Made by a program: the position numbers and the translations under genes. From assembly GCA_023512835.1 (NCBI GenBank), contig CM042087.1:53422765-53486764 (forward strand): a stretch of 64,000 nucleotides of DNA, written 5' to 3'. This DNA is from Taxillus chinensis (lineage: Eukaryota; Streptophyta; Magnoliopsida; Santalales; Loranthaceae). Shown one piece after another: positions 23,790 through 35,665 of the stretch. The first letter of the stretch is position 1; each line of letters opens with the position of its first letter. The notes under the pieces are model-generated. The model saw only the letters and a program-made list of their open reading frames with translations, did not search any database and was not told the DNA's origin.

Positions 23790-23950
23790 GAAGCTCAGAC
23801 TCGAAGACACGAAGATCTGACTCAAAGGTTTGACTCAAAGGTGTGACTTGAAGGTTTGACCTGAAGGTTCGACCTTTGACCCTTTGACCTTCGACCTACC
23901 GACACTTTGACCCTCTGAACCTACACTATGACCCTTCGAACCTTCAGCCC
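23790..23950. repeat. Minisatellite in LTR A
   Basis: Short imperfect repeats of GACTCAAAGGTTT, GACCTGAAGGTTC and GACCCTTTGACCTTC, just before the conserved CTAGGGTACTGTTCATCGTC block. Confidence 0.8.
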
Positions 23951-24475
23951 TTCTACTTCGCCTAGGGTACTGTTCATCGTCGTTTTTGCCTACTCTTCGT
24001 CTGGAATCAACCCAGCGACCCCCAGATATCCACAAACACCCTTTTAACTCAGCAAACCACAATATATACCCCAAAATGCATCCTTAATGCCTTTAAATCA
24101 TACAGTAACAACAAAAACACATATATTGTTTTTACAGATTATATCCATCTAGATCTAGATCTAGCTTGTCATAGTTGACTTCTCAACCCTCATGAAATAC
24201 ATGGTTATAAACCCTTAGATTTCAAAAATACATTCCCATAATTATATAAATTAGATCTTAACCACAGATCACATGATAAACCACTAGATTTAACCCAGAA
24301 TTTGGATTTTCCCCAAATTCCCCAAAACCCAAGGTTCATGCTATATTTTATATCATAGAAAATTAGTGTATATCAAGAACATAATCAAGAGAAGAAGTAT
24401 AGGAACATCTTCCTAGTACTGATTTATGGATGAACCAACCCTAAAATCCAAGCTCCAAGCTCTAAGCTCCAAGCT

Positions 24476-24477
<2 letters not shown>

Positions 24478-24531
<54 letters not shown>
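24478..24531. repeat. (CT)n tract in LTR A
   Basis: Uninterrupted CT repeat at the same LTR position as the tract in LTR B. Confidence 0.95.
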
Positions 24532-24535
<4 letters not shown>

Positions 24536-25460
24536 AAATTATGCACCACAAATGACCACGCACTGGGAGACTATCTCTCTCTCCCTATTTATATTTTCCA
24601 GCTAATTCTTTAGATTCTTTAATTAATAAGTACTCAAAATGACATAACTAGCCTTCCAAGGTCCCGAACTCCAAATTGGACCCAATTATAGCCAAAATGC
24701 TCGTATCTCCAAGCACAATACCAAAATGATATATTTATTACCAAATCAAGAATATCTTATAAATCAACCCAAACACAGGTCTTTACATGTGAGGCTACCT
24801 TGATAAGCATGGGAGGCTACTGTTGAGGGCTTGGGAAGCGAGATTTGTTTAAAGCCAAAGAGGTTAATATGCCTAAGAGGAAATACTATGTCTGAGAGGC
24901 AACGTTGTGCCCAAGGGGTAAGATTGTGCCTGGTAGGCAACACGGTGCATAGGGGGCAATAAGTGGGATTACCAGGGAGGCTTGCATTATATTTCAATGT
25001 ATGAATACACGATTAGGTGGGTAATATACATGTGAAATGACATAATCACATGCATACACTTAACACATGGATAGAGTATGAGTTGGGATGGGTTGAGGAG
25101 ACATGATCCCTATTGAGTTGTGGTTGCTCACCTCTCCTATTGTGTTTTTCTTTGTTTGTTCCAAGTACTTACAGAAGCTAGGAGGTTTGCCAGAGGTGAA
25201 GGTCTTGTGTGTGCATTTGTTTTTTTATTGGATTATAAAACTATGATGTAACCTCATAGAGAAAAACATGTATAGGTTTGTGTTTATATTATGGATTGAA
25301 ATGAGATTTCTATATTTGTATGCTATATTTGTGATATGGATTAGGGACGGCACCTATGCTAAGGTTCCTTTTTTGGTGTTATCACCAACCCCTTATCCCT
25401 TCAAAGCAGTACGAGGATTCACTAATCGATTTCTGCAGGTCAAAAATACGGGGCATGACA

Positions 25461-26004
25461 GATGGTATCAAAGTATGGTCTAGTTGACCTAGGGTAATGG
25501 GGGTAATTAGTTACTCTTGAGTCCTTTGGAGGCACATGAAGGGACATGCCTAATCAACATGGTCCTACTTGAGCCTTTGAGGTGCACTTGGGGTAGTCCA
25601 ATCGTGGTGTAGGTGTGCATGCATGGATAGACACTCATTTGCATTGAGAATAAGAAACTAAATTGATATGTTATGTGCTATAACATGATAAATAGTATAT
25701 GTGTGGACATGTGTGACAGCATGTATGTGTGCATTTGTTATGTGTGATGTGTAACTTGGTATCATGTGTGCTTGATGTGTGCGAGCATGAGCCATATGTG
25801 TGTTTGACCCATGTGATGGGGATGATCTATTGAACCCTTGTTTCTCTCTGTGTAATGAGTATGCCTTCGCGGAGGGTACCGTGTGTATCTAAGGTAACCG
25901 ATGATGAGTCCTCTACCTATGTGGGGCCGGATGTAGGGCATTCCATTGGGGGCAATGAGTTGTTGGCACAGCTAGTGTCCCAAATTGGTGCCTTAAGAGA
26001 TAGC
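25461..26004 (+). mobile_element. Leader and gag start of the D element, truncated at 26004
   Basis: Primer binding site TGGTATCAAAG (25463) resembles the TGGTATCAGAGC complement of initiator tRNA-Met used by many plant Gypsy elements, with one change. A frame from ATG at 25857 runs about 50 codons (including GGNELLAQLVSQIGALRDS) in the manner of a plant Gypsy gag N-terminus. It is then cut by the LTR starting at 26005, which supplies the stop. Confidence 0.7.
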
Positions 26005-26039
26005 TGATGGTCCCTTGGAGCCTAGAGGGGGGTGAATAG

Positions 26040-27205
26040 TGTCACGGGGTCGGATTTCCGCGCCTCTCAACCCACTCTGCGGCACTTCTTGTCCACGGTC
26101 CGCTAAGTTTAGCCTTGAGGGTTGAAGCGCACGTAGATGGTTTCGCCCGCCACTGGGCTCATCGGAGAACGGCTCCGGTTCCCGACCGGTGTGTAAGGAT
26201 GGCCAAATCCCTTCTTCAACGTCAAGTCCTCGACTAGCGGCGTGCTCCCCGCATTCAACCGGGTCGGCACGTCCGAACTCCGAAGGGGTTCCATCCGTTC
26301 TCCTCCACGAACTGCTGGAACCTTCTCGCTGCGCACCATCTACGCCCCCTCTCCTTTACGTAGCACGAATCCATTCTGAATCGTGCCACTAAGAAACGTC
26401 CGGCGGCACCCGCTTCGGGTGGACGTTCTCCTCCACCCAATCCTCGCAACGTCCTCGTTGCGCTGTCGCGCATCGCTTCCCCGGGCGATGGCATCGTTAC
26501 CTCGACGCCCTCCCTCGCCCAAGGTCAACGGCTTGGACATCGCTTCCCCGCAGGTTCGGAACACCTTTACCAAGATGCTCGCCCCACTCGCCCAATGTCC
26601 AAAGGATTCCAAGATCGCTCGACGCGCTCCTTCGTACTCCCTTGCCCAACTCGTATCACACTCTAGGATACTCCAACTCTTGGACGCAAGGCGGCAAGCA
26701 CATCGGTCGACTCACCTCCGTGAGCTCCCACCTTGGGATCACGCTACTCGCGAGAGTGCTCGGCGAGTCTTGGGATCGGGCCGGTTCGGCTCGATACCAC
26801 TTGTCCACGGGGTCGGGTTCTGCGCCTCTCAACCCATGGGGCACTTAGCTTCTCTATCCACGGTCCGCTAAGTTTGGCCTTTGAGGATTGAAGCGCCGTG
26901 GACCGGTTCGCCTGCCACTTGGGCTCATCAGAGAACGGCTCCGATTCCCGGCCAGTTTGTGTAAGGATGGCCAAATCCCTTCTTCAACGTCAAGTCCTCG
27001 ACTGGCGGCGTGCTCCCCGCATTCAACCGGGTCGGCACGTCCGAACTCGAAGGGGTTCCATCCGTTCTCCTCCACGAACTCGCCTGGAACCTTCTCGCTG
27101 CGCACCATCTACGCTTCACCAACCCCTCTCCTTTACGTGAAGACGAATCCATTCTCGAATCGTGCCCTAAGAAACGTCCCGCCGGCACCACGCTGCTCGG
27201 GTCGT
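26040..27205. repeat. Internal duplication in the CpG-rich LTR
   Basis: About 0.37 kb at 26040-26415 is repeated with small changes at 26805-27205 (for example TCCACGGTCCGCTAAGTTT, CTTCTTCAACGTCAAGTCCT and CGCATTCAACCGGGTCGGCA in both). A unique 0.39-kb spacer lies between the copies. Confidence 0.9.
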
Positions 27206-27789
27206 GACAATAGGCTCTTATCGAAACTCTTTTGATCTTTTAAAGCACCACACTAATCTAGTCAAGTGATAGAATCACTGCGGAAGATAACCAGATAGTA
27301 GAAGTATTTTGTTTTATTATCAAGAGATAAATACAACAAAATAGAAGCAAGACTCTCTTACACTCTGTTTACAAAGGGATTCACACACTAGCCTAGATTA
27401 TCTCTTTGAGCTCTTGTGCATACACTGGTTATTCAGGCTCGTTCGCACACATACGCACACCTTCACAAATGTACAAGTATGAATATTTATACAAACATTC
27501 CTAAGAGACAACCTTGGAACTTGTAGTTCCGGAATGCGTTCAGCACTAACTATTCCTCGGTAATCTCTCTGCCTTGACTGCTGCGGTTTGTGGAGCTCAA
27601 GATCTTGGGTTTGAAGAGTATAAGTGCCTTGTGAGTTCCCAAATATAATTGAGGTTGTGTCCACATATCCGGGTGATCCACGTGTAAGATTCTTCAGGTT
27701 CTCAATGAGTTTGTCTTACATCGGGACACCACGAGCTGATAACTTTAAATGCGATAGTTTGAAGTAGTATCTTCTTCATCCGGTGTAAT

Positions 27790-28210
27790 TTTCCTTACTC
27801 CGTTGCTAATGAAGCTCGGAACCTTACTCCGTGTCAGTGGTTGCGTACTCCGTATCTATTAGGTACTGGAATCCTTAGTCCGTGTCAGTGCTTCCTTATT
27901 CCGCATGTAAGTTCCTTACTCCGTATGTAAGTTCCTTACTCCGTATGTAAGTTCCTTACTCTGTATGTAAGTTCCTTACTCCGTATGTAAGTTCCTTACT
28001 CCGTATGTAAGTTCCTTACTCCGTATGAGTGAGTGGCCCGGATTCCTTACTCCGCATCTAATTTCCTTACTCCGTGTCTAATTTCCTTACTCCGTGCGAA
28101 TAAAGACTCCGGTCCTTATTCCGCATCAATATTTCCTTACTCCGTATCTGTGAAAGACTCGGATCCCTTACTCCGTGTCTTCTTTAGTTCGCTTGAGGGG
28201 AAGACTTAAC
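27790..28210. repeat. 20-bp tandem repeat, TTCCTTACTCCGTATGTAAG
   Basis: Six nearly perfect units lie at about 27908-28028, with degenerate TTCCTTACTCCG units on both sides. It is part of the LTR. Confidence 0.95.
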
Positions 28211-28871
28211 CTTTTACTTCGTGCGACCTTGTAGACCAAGACTCTTACTCTGCATCAGTTTGACTTAGTCCGTTTGAGGCACTAGGAACATATTCCGCAA
28301 TCCGTAGCTTTTAAGTTCTTAGTCCACACGAATGTTTCTTATTCCGTATGTATTGGTGACTTGGTTATTTACCAAGTGTTTGACGACACTCACTCTTGTC
28401 CAGATCAGGATTATGTATCCTGTCCTTAGCTTTGCTCTCACGAGTGTATCTCCGGATTAATAACATATCTTCTGCAATGATCAAAGAAACACAAAAGATC
28501 TCAGATCAAATTACATAAGGCTTTATCAGCATTATCCAAATTCTGGGCTTGATCCAACAATCTCTCCCAATTATGGATATGCCCAAACCCATTGTAATCT
28601 GATCTGGTAAGCAGTGCAAAAAGATAACATACAGAATACACATCACAATCAATTTTCATTTATCAGCAACAAAATATAATACAGCCTTAATACAAGATTT
28701 TCACTAAGGTACATAAGGCTTACTATACTTGAAGATCATAGTTACTGCTTTCTCTCTAAGCTCCATTGTCTGCTTCATCGTATAAGTAGTGTATTGGCTC
28801 CAAGATTTGTCCACAGTCAAGAATGACTTGATGAAGTAACATACAAATGCCCCACAGCTATCTCCATCCGG

Positions 28872-31376
28872 CTATTGTGGCACTTGCTTCTTGCCCCGGA
28901 ATGTCGCCTTCAGCTTTTCAGTTGGACTCAGGGGAGTGATGCCCAACTCTTCATATAATCCAGCTTTCTTCACAGCTTCAGTTAGCCTGAGACACAGTGG
29001 TTCCCATTGATTCTTTCTTACAAAATGCTCCATAATCTGATGAGAATCAATCAGAATCATTTGCTTGGACTGAATCATGAAGACAACCATCATGAAATGT
29101 GGTGACATGATCCGGTACGGAATGAGGATAGTTGAGAGAGTTTTCCATGGCTTGCTATCCTCAGCAGTTCCATCAATGAAGGACTGAATGAGATCCACAT
29201 TGGGAAGATAGCCTTCATTCCAGCACGGCAGAACTTCAAACAAGTGCCCATCCTTGTATAGAGATGGAAACAGCCTCATCTCCATTTTAGCTGCCCTGGA
29301 GAAGTTGTCAATGTCTTCTGTTGTAAAGAGTCCTTTTTCCGAATAAAGGGTCCGAATGTCGTCCGGGGAAAAAGGGTACATGTCAGAGAGACATCTTCTC
29401 TCGGCAGAAGACTCAGCATAGGACTTCATTGCCTTACGCACGCTTCCATCCGCATCAGAAGGGTCACACGCTGCGTATGATGGGAGGAAGGTGTCAGCTG
29501 CAGATGGAGAGGATGAAGGAAGAGCTGCACTCAAGGAGCTTGGCTGAGAGAAACGGCTACGTTTGGGAATTTGAACTCCCGGAAGCAATGAAGAGGCAGA
29601 CCGCTTCTCAGCACGAGTGGATGGTTGTGGTGCAGAAGGAGCAGGATCAGATGACACTCTCTCCCCCGGTTTGGCAGATCGCCGGGAAGCAACGGGAGGG
29701 CGAGCCATCATGTGCGCCAGGTCCGCGATGGAAGTAGACAAGGAATGGACGGACGAGGTGACGAGATCCATTTTTTGCTCCATAGAAGTGGAGGAGTCAG
29801 TGAGAGCGGAGAGGAGTTGGGCGCCGAGTGCATCAACCTTGGCGGCGATGGCAGATATTTGGGCGCTGTGAGCCTGAGCGTGGCGGTCCAGCTGGGCGGA
29901 GAGCACAGCGTCGGAGTGGACCGTGCCAAAAGAGGCACACCCAAGGACCAACTCCGGAGCTTTGGAGGACTCCCCCGTATGAACAGGGGAGCAGAGTGCG
30001 CGGCCGGGCAGGAGTCCAAGGAGTATCGCGCAGCAGCAGAAGGGGCATCCGGAGCATCGAGGCATCCGGAAGCAGCCGACCCGCTTTGACCAGGATAGTC
30101 AACCACGGGAATGGCGTCGGCAGAGAAGAGGGGCCACTTTAGCAGGGGGAAAGACCCCGGCGGAGGGGACCGGCCGGACGGGGTAGGGAACGACACATCT
30201 GGAATGGAGGCCGGCGGAAGAAAGCCGTGATCCAAGTTCCAGATCATCATGGTCTCCGGGGATTGGGTATGGCGTGTGTAAAACACCCGGAGATCGTTGT
30301 CAGGAATGGAGGCAGTGTGGGCAAGGCTGAAACGGAGCCATAGGTCCGTTAAGGTGTCGGCGGAGAGATGGTCAAGGTAATCTCGGGGTTGAGGTAGGGG
30401 AGGCAAAGGAGCTTCAGGAGTAGATTCCGGGACATCACAATGACAGCAACAACAATGTATCAACCGCGGCAGCAACAAGCGGAGGTAGAGGGAGTGGGGA
30501 CATCCGCAGCAAAGGGGGCGGAGGAAACAGCTTTAGGGGCACTGCGTTGAGATGGCCCCGCAACCTTGGACGGTTCGGCACGGACGCTATGCTGGGAGGC
30601 CCAAGAAAGGGAGGGTGCTGCAACGGACCGAATCCGGGAGGAACGGGGAGCAGAACTGACATCAGGGGCTTGGCTGTCGGAGGGGTCACCAACAGAACTG
30701 CCTTGTTGCTCCGAGGCAGGGAGAATGCGGAGAGCTGCAGAGGGACGGCGGACTGTCATGTTCCCATCCGGCGTAAGATAACGGAGGTAATAAGCCGAGG
30801 GAAATGGAAGAGCATCATAGCGGGCGAAATGGTTCAGATTAAGATGCCGGAAGACGATGCTTAGTATGCGCCCGAAAGAATGGTTCTTGGGACCATTCTA
30901 CATAGATCGGAACAAAACGTCCCCCCAGTCCATCGAAGACCTTCAAAAACGCCGTACATGGCCAGGAGAAGATCGTAAGGAACTAAGTCCAGGCTGAAGT
31001 GCGAGCCAAGAAACAACGACTCGAAGATGGTCGCCATACAAGATAAGCGACCTTGGAAGGATTTCACCTTGTATTCCTTGCCTTTTTGGGTGCAACCCAT
31101 AGAAGCCGCCATTGGATCGGCATCAGGGCGCTGTGGTTCACCGGGGGGAAGATGAAGAGCAGCGCAGAGTACGGCGGGAGTAATGAGAATGGATTCACCG
31201 CGAACATAGGAGATGATTGAGTCGGTGGTATAGCGGATCCATTGGTAATCCTCACGAATGTCGTCTATAAGAAGATCGACAGGATTGGAGATCAAGTTGA
31301 GTATATGCGAGGCTTCTAGTAGAGGGCGAAGATGGAAAAACCAGTCCGACGGGTTGGAGACAAGCACTCCAATCAA
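28872..31376 (-). pseudogene. Retroelement gag-like ORF, frame-shifted ('putative plant transposon protein' type)
   Basis: Coding sequence on the minus strand is spread over four overlapping frames: 31376-30880, about 30890-30460, 30478-29708 and 30065-28872. The N-terminal piece has ILNLISNPVDLLIDDIREDY and ITPAVLCAALHLPPGEPQRP, resembling the N-terminal domain of plant retroelement proteins annotated as 'putative plant transposon protein'; I hold that match loosely. The middle is Ser/Pro rich with a coiled stretch (LDRHAQAHSAQISAIAAKVD), and the C-terminal piece has FVRKNQWEPLCLRLTEAVKK. No protease, RT or integrase is visible, so the element is non-autonomous. The frame breaks could be mutation or sequencing indels. 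Confidence 0.6.
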
Positions 31377-33363
31377 CCGGATGGCCAGGATTAACGCCGT
31401 ATAGAGATTCTGGGTGCCATTGTAGATGAAGGATTGAAGGACGAGAGGAAAGGTGAGGTCTTGGGTATCAAAGGAGCAACGAGAGGTTTAGGGATTTGGA
31501 ATGAGCAATACTCGTGCTTCGCAGGAATGACCAGAATATATAAGATCGAGTCCGTAAATGTCAGCGGGTCTAGGAATTTGGCGAGTGAAACAGGGAACCG
31601 CTTGACAGGCTGATGTCATTAGTCTGGATATCGATGCGCCTCTGAATGAAACGATGTCGTGGAGACCGCATGACCAAGTAAAAGGTAATGTTGTTTGCCA
31701 TCCTGGAGAAATGTGTGCATCCCGAGATTTGCATTTAATGAATCATCATGATTCCTCCTCAAAAGCACGCGATATAAGAGAGGACATGGATTATCGCAAT
31801 GTGACGGTGTCTCGGAGTCCTGGAGGAATGAACCGAAAATCATCCCAATTAACGATAGTCGTGTGACAGTATCCGGATGAAAAGTAGACCATTTCCGTAG
31901 TAACAAAGTGCGGTGAGAGAGAAATAGATTCCTTTGCTTGTCAAAAAGTCGAAGAGAAGAGAAGTACCACAACACTTCAAATCCAAGACGATGGACTAGA
32001 TTTACCGATAAGGTTGCAAAGAGAATCTGAACTTGTAGCTTAAAACAAGATAAACTAAAAAATACAAAAGCTTAACAGGTAAGGATTAGTACGGATAAGA
32101 GAAAGTAGGCTGTGAAGAACGACATAACCCGAACTAATGAGAAACAGAACTTATGTATGACAAAGAATGTAATAGACATATATATACGAGAGAATGATCA
32201 TATTACTTAATCGGGGCATATGTCGAGATAAAAATACACAAGTTCATATATAGGTCAACATAAATAAACCGTCTCTGCTGAACGCGTAGCTAAGATTAAT
32301 TAAAAATCATATGATTTGGCCAAATTAGGATTCATGAGTGAAAGATGAGTAAGCGGACACATGTCAAAAGTAAGCAGGTGATTATCCAATTAAAATGCAT
32401 GGTTGAAGAAGGAAAATACATCCAAGCATGCCACTATTCCGATTCAAAACAGCATGTTCAGTCAGATCCGGAAGTAAAGGTTTAGAGGAGGGGAGTATCC
32501 AGGGACATATTAGGGGGTCATTACGAGGTAATAGATGAAATGTAAGCTCCCCCGTAGATCATTTGATCCTCTCAATGAAAGACTCCCTCAAATAGACAAC
32601 CAGGAAAGAGGTCATGAGACATATACGGGGGTATTACTCGAATAATATATAAAGCATTTTCTCCCCCGTAGATTGTGCAATCCTCTCGGTTGACCTTTCC
32701 GGTTTGTAGAAATACAACACTGTCTATCTTCTTAAAAAACTATACTTCAGAAGCTGATTAGACTGCGATTGAGTATTCATCCACCAGGCATTCTGAGCTA
32801 ACCCATTTCATTTCTTCAACTATACATGTTAATAGAGTAATCTAAATGAACATGCTTTTGTCATGTGGTGATCAAGTGGAAATTAAGATCATGAAACCAG
32901 AAAGAGATAAGTGAGGCGATTGGAAATTAAGTGATTATACTCAAATCTATATATCAACTATAATTTTGTTAAAATTTCAAACTTCGAATTACCAGATAAC
33001 TAAATTTAGCTAAATTTTAGTAAAGAAGTACCTCAAAGTTTAAAAAATACCTTGAAGTTTAAAATTATAACAAAGTTTGTAGCCAAAAACACAAATTTCA
33101 AGTATAATTTGTGATCAATATTATTCTATGTAGATAAATTTATTAAAATGTTTAGCTATTTTATTATAAATGCAATAGTGGTAATTGGATTATTTGATTT
33201 TCAAAATTATGCAACTTGGTTATAAGAGTATTTAGTGAGCTTTCTATACTTTTATGTCATTACTTAGAACTTAAATAATGCTAATTGCAATTTTGAATAA
33301 TAGTTTTTAAATATAAATTACATAGTTATATCTTGGTCCTCCTTAACTAAACTTTCTGAATCC

Positions 33364-33411
<48 letters not shown>

Positions 33412-33611
33412 TTTATTAAAATGAGATCCTATGAAAAATGAGATTTTTTAATCTAAACTGTTAGATTTATATTTAAGATAAAACTTTTATTTATTTGTAA
33501 TAAAGTTATTGTAGTGAATAGTTAAATAAAATTTTAATCTGAACCATTAAATATATATTTAAGGATTGAAATTAAAAGATCTTATGTTGAAAACGATACC
33601 AAATTGTAACA

Positions 33612-33648
<37 letters not shown>

Positions 33649-33789
33649 AGAATCGGACATAGATAAAGATCCAATTAAATATCACGATACTGTCCGCTTT
33701 GGGCTCGCCATATTAGTCCGCACGGCTTTAAAACGCATCGTGACATTTGAAGTCTTCTTTCTTCTTATATATGCCTTAACTTTCTTGTC

Positions 33790-33820
<31 letters not shown>

Positions 33821-33840
33821 CATATATAGGGCTGATAAAT
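31377..33840. other. Upstream internal part of the same element, grading into AT-rich intergenic DNA
   Basis: No credible gene. Two related blocks, CTCCCCCGTAGATCATTTGA (32551) and CTCCCCCGTAGATTGTGCAA (32662), suggest a short repeated motif. A 5' LTR matching 26005-28559 was not found. (AT)n runs lie at about 33366-33407, 33617-33644 and 33790-33826. Confidence 0.5.
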
Positions 33841-34957
33841 AAAAAAGAAGAGCAGCCCTCTTAAAGAGAGCAGCTTTATTATTAGCCTTCAGATCTCACT
33901 TAAACAGAGCTAATGGCTGAAATTAAATCGACATAAATCAAAATTATCCCTCCATTTATCTCCCCTAGTGCGTGTCCTTCACTCACCCCCTATCTGAATC
34001 GCAAAAGACTTAAAGAGATAGAAAAACTGCCAAAAGCCACATCTCCCTGCATCCATCTCGTCATCTTCATTGACATTACCATATTTGAATTTGACTAACT
34101 TACAAATTTTACATTTATCATTCAAATTTCACATTTAATTTTTTTTTCATTGTAAACAGTCAAAATAAACTGACCAAATACGACTTCCACGATCTTTTCC
34201 AAATTCCAACGCTGCGCAGGAATCATGGAGGTGTTCACTGCCGTCAGGGATGTGCTGCTGCTTGTGAATTTAAATTGACATAAACCCGTATTGTGTGTCT
34301 AATGGTTTCCGGGAAGAAAAAGTCCTACCACCGTTGGAATCAAATGTTTCAAGTATTTGATACCCAACTCCAACAAAATAAGATGACGAGGCAAGTGCGA
34401 CCAATCACGCCATCGACTGCTGCTGTCAACTATTGATGTTTAAATTCACAAGCAGCAACACATCCCTGACGGCAGCGAACACCTCCACGATTCCAGCGCA
34501 GCGTTCGGAGAGATCGTGGAAGTCGTATTTGGTCCGTTCATTTTGTCTGTTTACCATATTGAACCAAGTTAATTAGAGGGCTATATGTTTGGGCAATTGC
34601 CGCAAGTTAATCCATTGGAAAAAGTATTTTGTTTAAAAAGAAAAAAATCAAATGTGAAATTTGAATGATAAAAGGTGACGTGTTTCTGGAATTTGTAAGT
34701 TAGTCAAATTCAAATATGGTAATTGTCAATGAAGATGACGAGATGGATGCAGGGAGATGTGGCTTTTGGCAGTTTTTCTATCTCTTCAAGTCTTTTGCGA
34801 TTCAGATAGGGGGTGAGTGAAGGACACGCAATACGGGAGATAAATGGAGGGGTAATTTTGATTTATGTCAATTTAATTTCAGCCATTAAATCTGTTTAAG
34901 TGAGATCTAAAGGCTAATAATAAAGCTGCTCTCTTAAGAGTACTGCTCTTCTTTTTC
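33841..34957. repeat. 1.1-kb foldback element (long inverted repeat)
   Basis: The left arm (33841-34275) and right arm (34438-34957) are near-perfect reverse complements over several hundred bases: AAGAAGAGCAG/CTGCTCTTCTT at the ends, TCCCTCCATTTATCTCCC/GGGAGATAAATGGAGGG, and GCAAAAGACTTAAAGAGATA/TATCTCTTCAAGTCTTTTGC. The arms continue to within about 160 bases of each other, and the right arm has an extra segment of about 85 bp (34556-34640). (AT)n sequence on both sides hides the target-site duplication. It is a foldback or MITE-like DNA transposon with no coding capacity. Confidence 0.9.
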
Positions 34958-34995
<38 letters not shown>

Positions 34996-35104
34996 AAGTG
35001 TGTTTAAAATATTAATTTGTCTAAAAATTTCATCAATCATTTTTATCATATCCCATAAAAATCATGTGAAATTTTCGAAGTTTGGAAATGCAACACTACA
35101 ATAA

Positions 35105-35665
35105 TATTACAGGTTGGAAAGCCCTAATATAATTAATGTGTTGTCCCACGACAAGCAAAAAAAAGAAGGGAGTAGGTACATCTTATCGTCTTAAAACCGT
35201 TTTAAAAACAAACAAACAAATAAATAAATATTTTAAAAAAAAAAGTAAAACATTGACTTCGACTGAAATTTATATTTATGAAAGCAGTTCAGTAGCAATT
35301 AAGAAAATATATTATTTAGATATTTATAATTTAGTTGATCGTAATCAAGTGCCTACTAAAATTTAGCCCCATTCGTCTAATTGTTTTACAAAAAAATAAG
35401 TTCCTGAATATGATTTGTTTTTCGAGTATAGTTTGAAAAATAGTCAACGAAAAATTAATAAAATGGCTTCCAGATTTACAATAAAAAGTTTTTTTTAAGC
35501 TATGCTTTTATTTATCTTTCACAAAATTATTTTAACAAACTTTCCTAAAAATTTTATAATGTAACCAAATAATAGAAAAGAATTTTATTTGCTGGAAAAA
35601 TAAATTTTAGAAAATTATTTTCCAATTGAAACTCATTTTTTGCCAAAGCAAATGAAAGTCTTAAT
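35105..35665. repeat. Second copy of the DUF1499 gene's 5' flank
   Basis: Collinear with 8010-9330 (see there), starting ACAGGTTGGAAAGCCCTAAT at 35110. No part of the DUF1499 coding sequence accompanies it. Confidence 0.7.

Larger units (their letters stand above)
16591..24787 (-). mobile_element. Solo LTR A nested in D, TSD TGTGA
   Basis: On the plus strand A starts TGTCACGCCC at 16591 and ends CTTTACA at 24787, so in sense orientation it runs TGTAAAG...GGGCGTGACA on the minus strand. The five bases before it (16586-16590) and after it (24788-24792) are both TGTGA, a perfect target-site duplication. No internal retroviral domains lie between the ends, so it is a solo LTR. It is interrupted by solo LTR B after 16887 and by insertion C after about 19489. 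Confidence 0.85.
15495..25460 (+). mobile_element. LTR D: 5' LTR of a plus-strand Gypsy element, carrying nested insertions
   Basis: Starts TGTAATGAACCG at 15495 and ends GGGGCATGACA at 25460, followed two bases later by a primer binding site. After removing the nested LTR A and one copy of its TSD (16591-24792), D is about 1.77 kb, in line with the 1.6-2.1 kb of its relatives. The two halves are 15495-16590 and 24793-25460. The small ORF at 25268-25483 is a chance reading across the LTR end. Confidence 0.8.
26005..28559 (-). mobile_element. CpG-rich 3' LTR (2555 bp) of a minus-strand element
   Basis: On the minus strand it starts TGTTGGATCAAG, preceded by the purine tract TTGGGAGAGAT (28560-28570), and ends GGGACCATCA. 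The internal domain is therefore at higher coordinates, and this is the 3' LTR. Its first 1.2 kb on the plus strand is strikingly GC- and CpG-rich, unlike its surroundings, and contains an internal duplication. The next part contains a 20-bp tandem repeat. The flank beyond it (26000-26004, ATAGC) cannot be paired, because I found no 5' LTR in the window. ORFs inside, including 26383-26871, are readings of the GC-rich segment. Confidence 0.8.

Noticed and set aside
26383..26871. 162-codon plus-strand ORF and its neighbours
   Set aside because: They arise from stop-poor GC-rich LTR sequence in several frames on both strands, and the internal duplication repeats them; no family features.
27790..28210. 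Regular 20-bp repeats resembling a CRISPR array
   Set aside because: The units are contiguous without unique spacers and lie within a plant LTR, so this is a minisatellite.
29429..30142. Plus-strand ORFs opposite the gag-like frame
   Set aside because: Antisense shadows of the GC-rich Ser/Pro coding region on the minus strand.
32521..32690. CTCCCCCGTAGAT repeats as polypurine tracts marking a 5' LTR
   Set aside because: No LTR with the expected TG start or similarity to 26005-28559 follows either copy.
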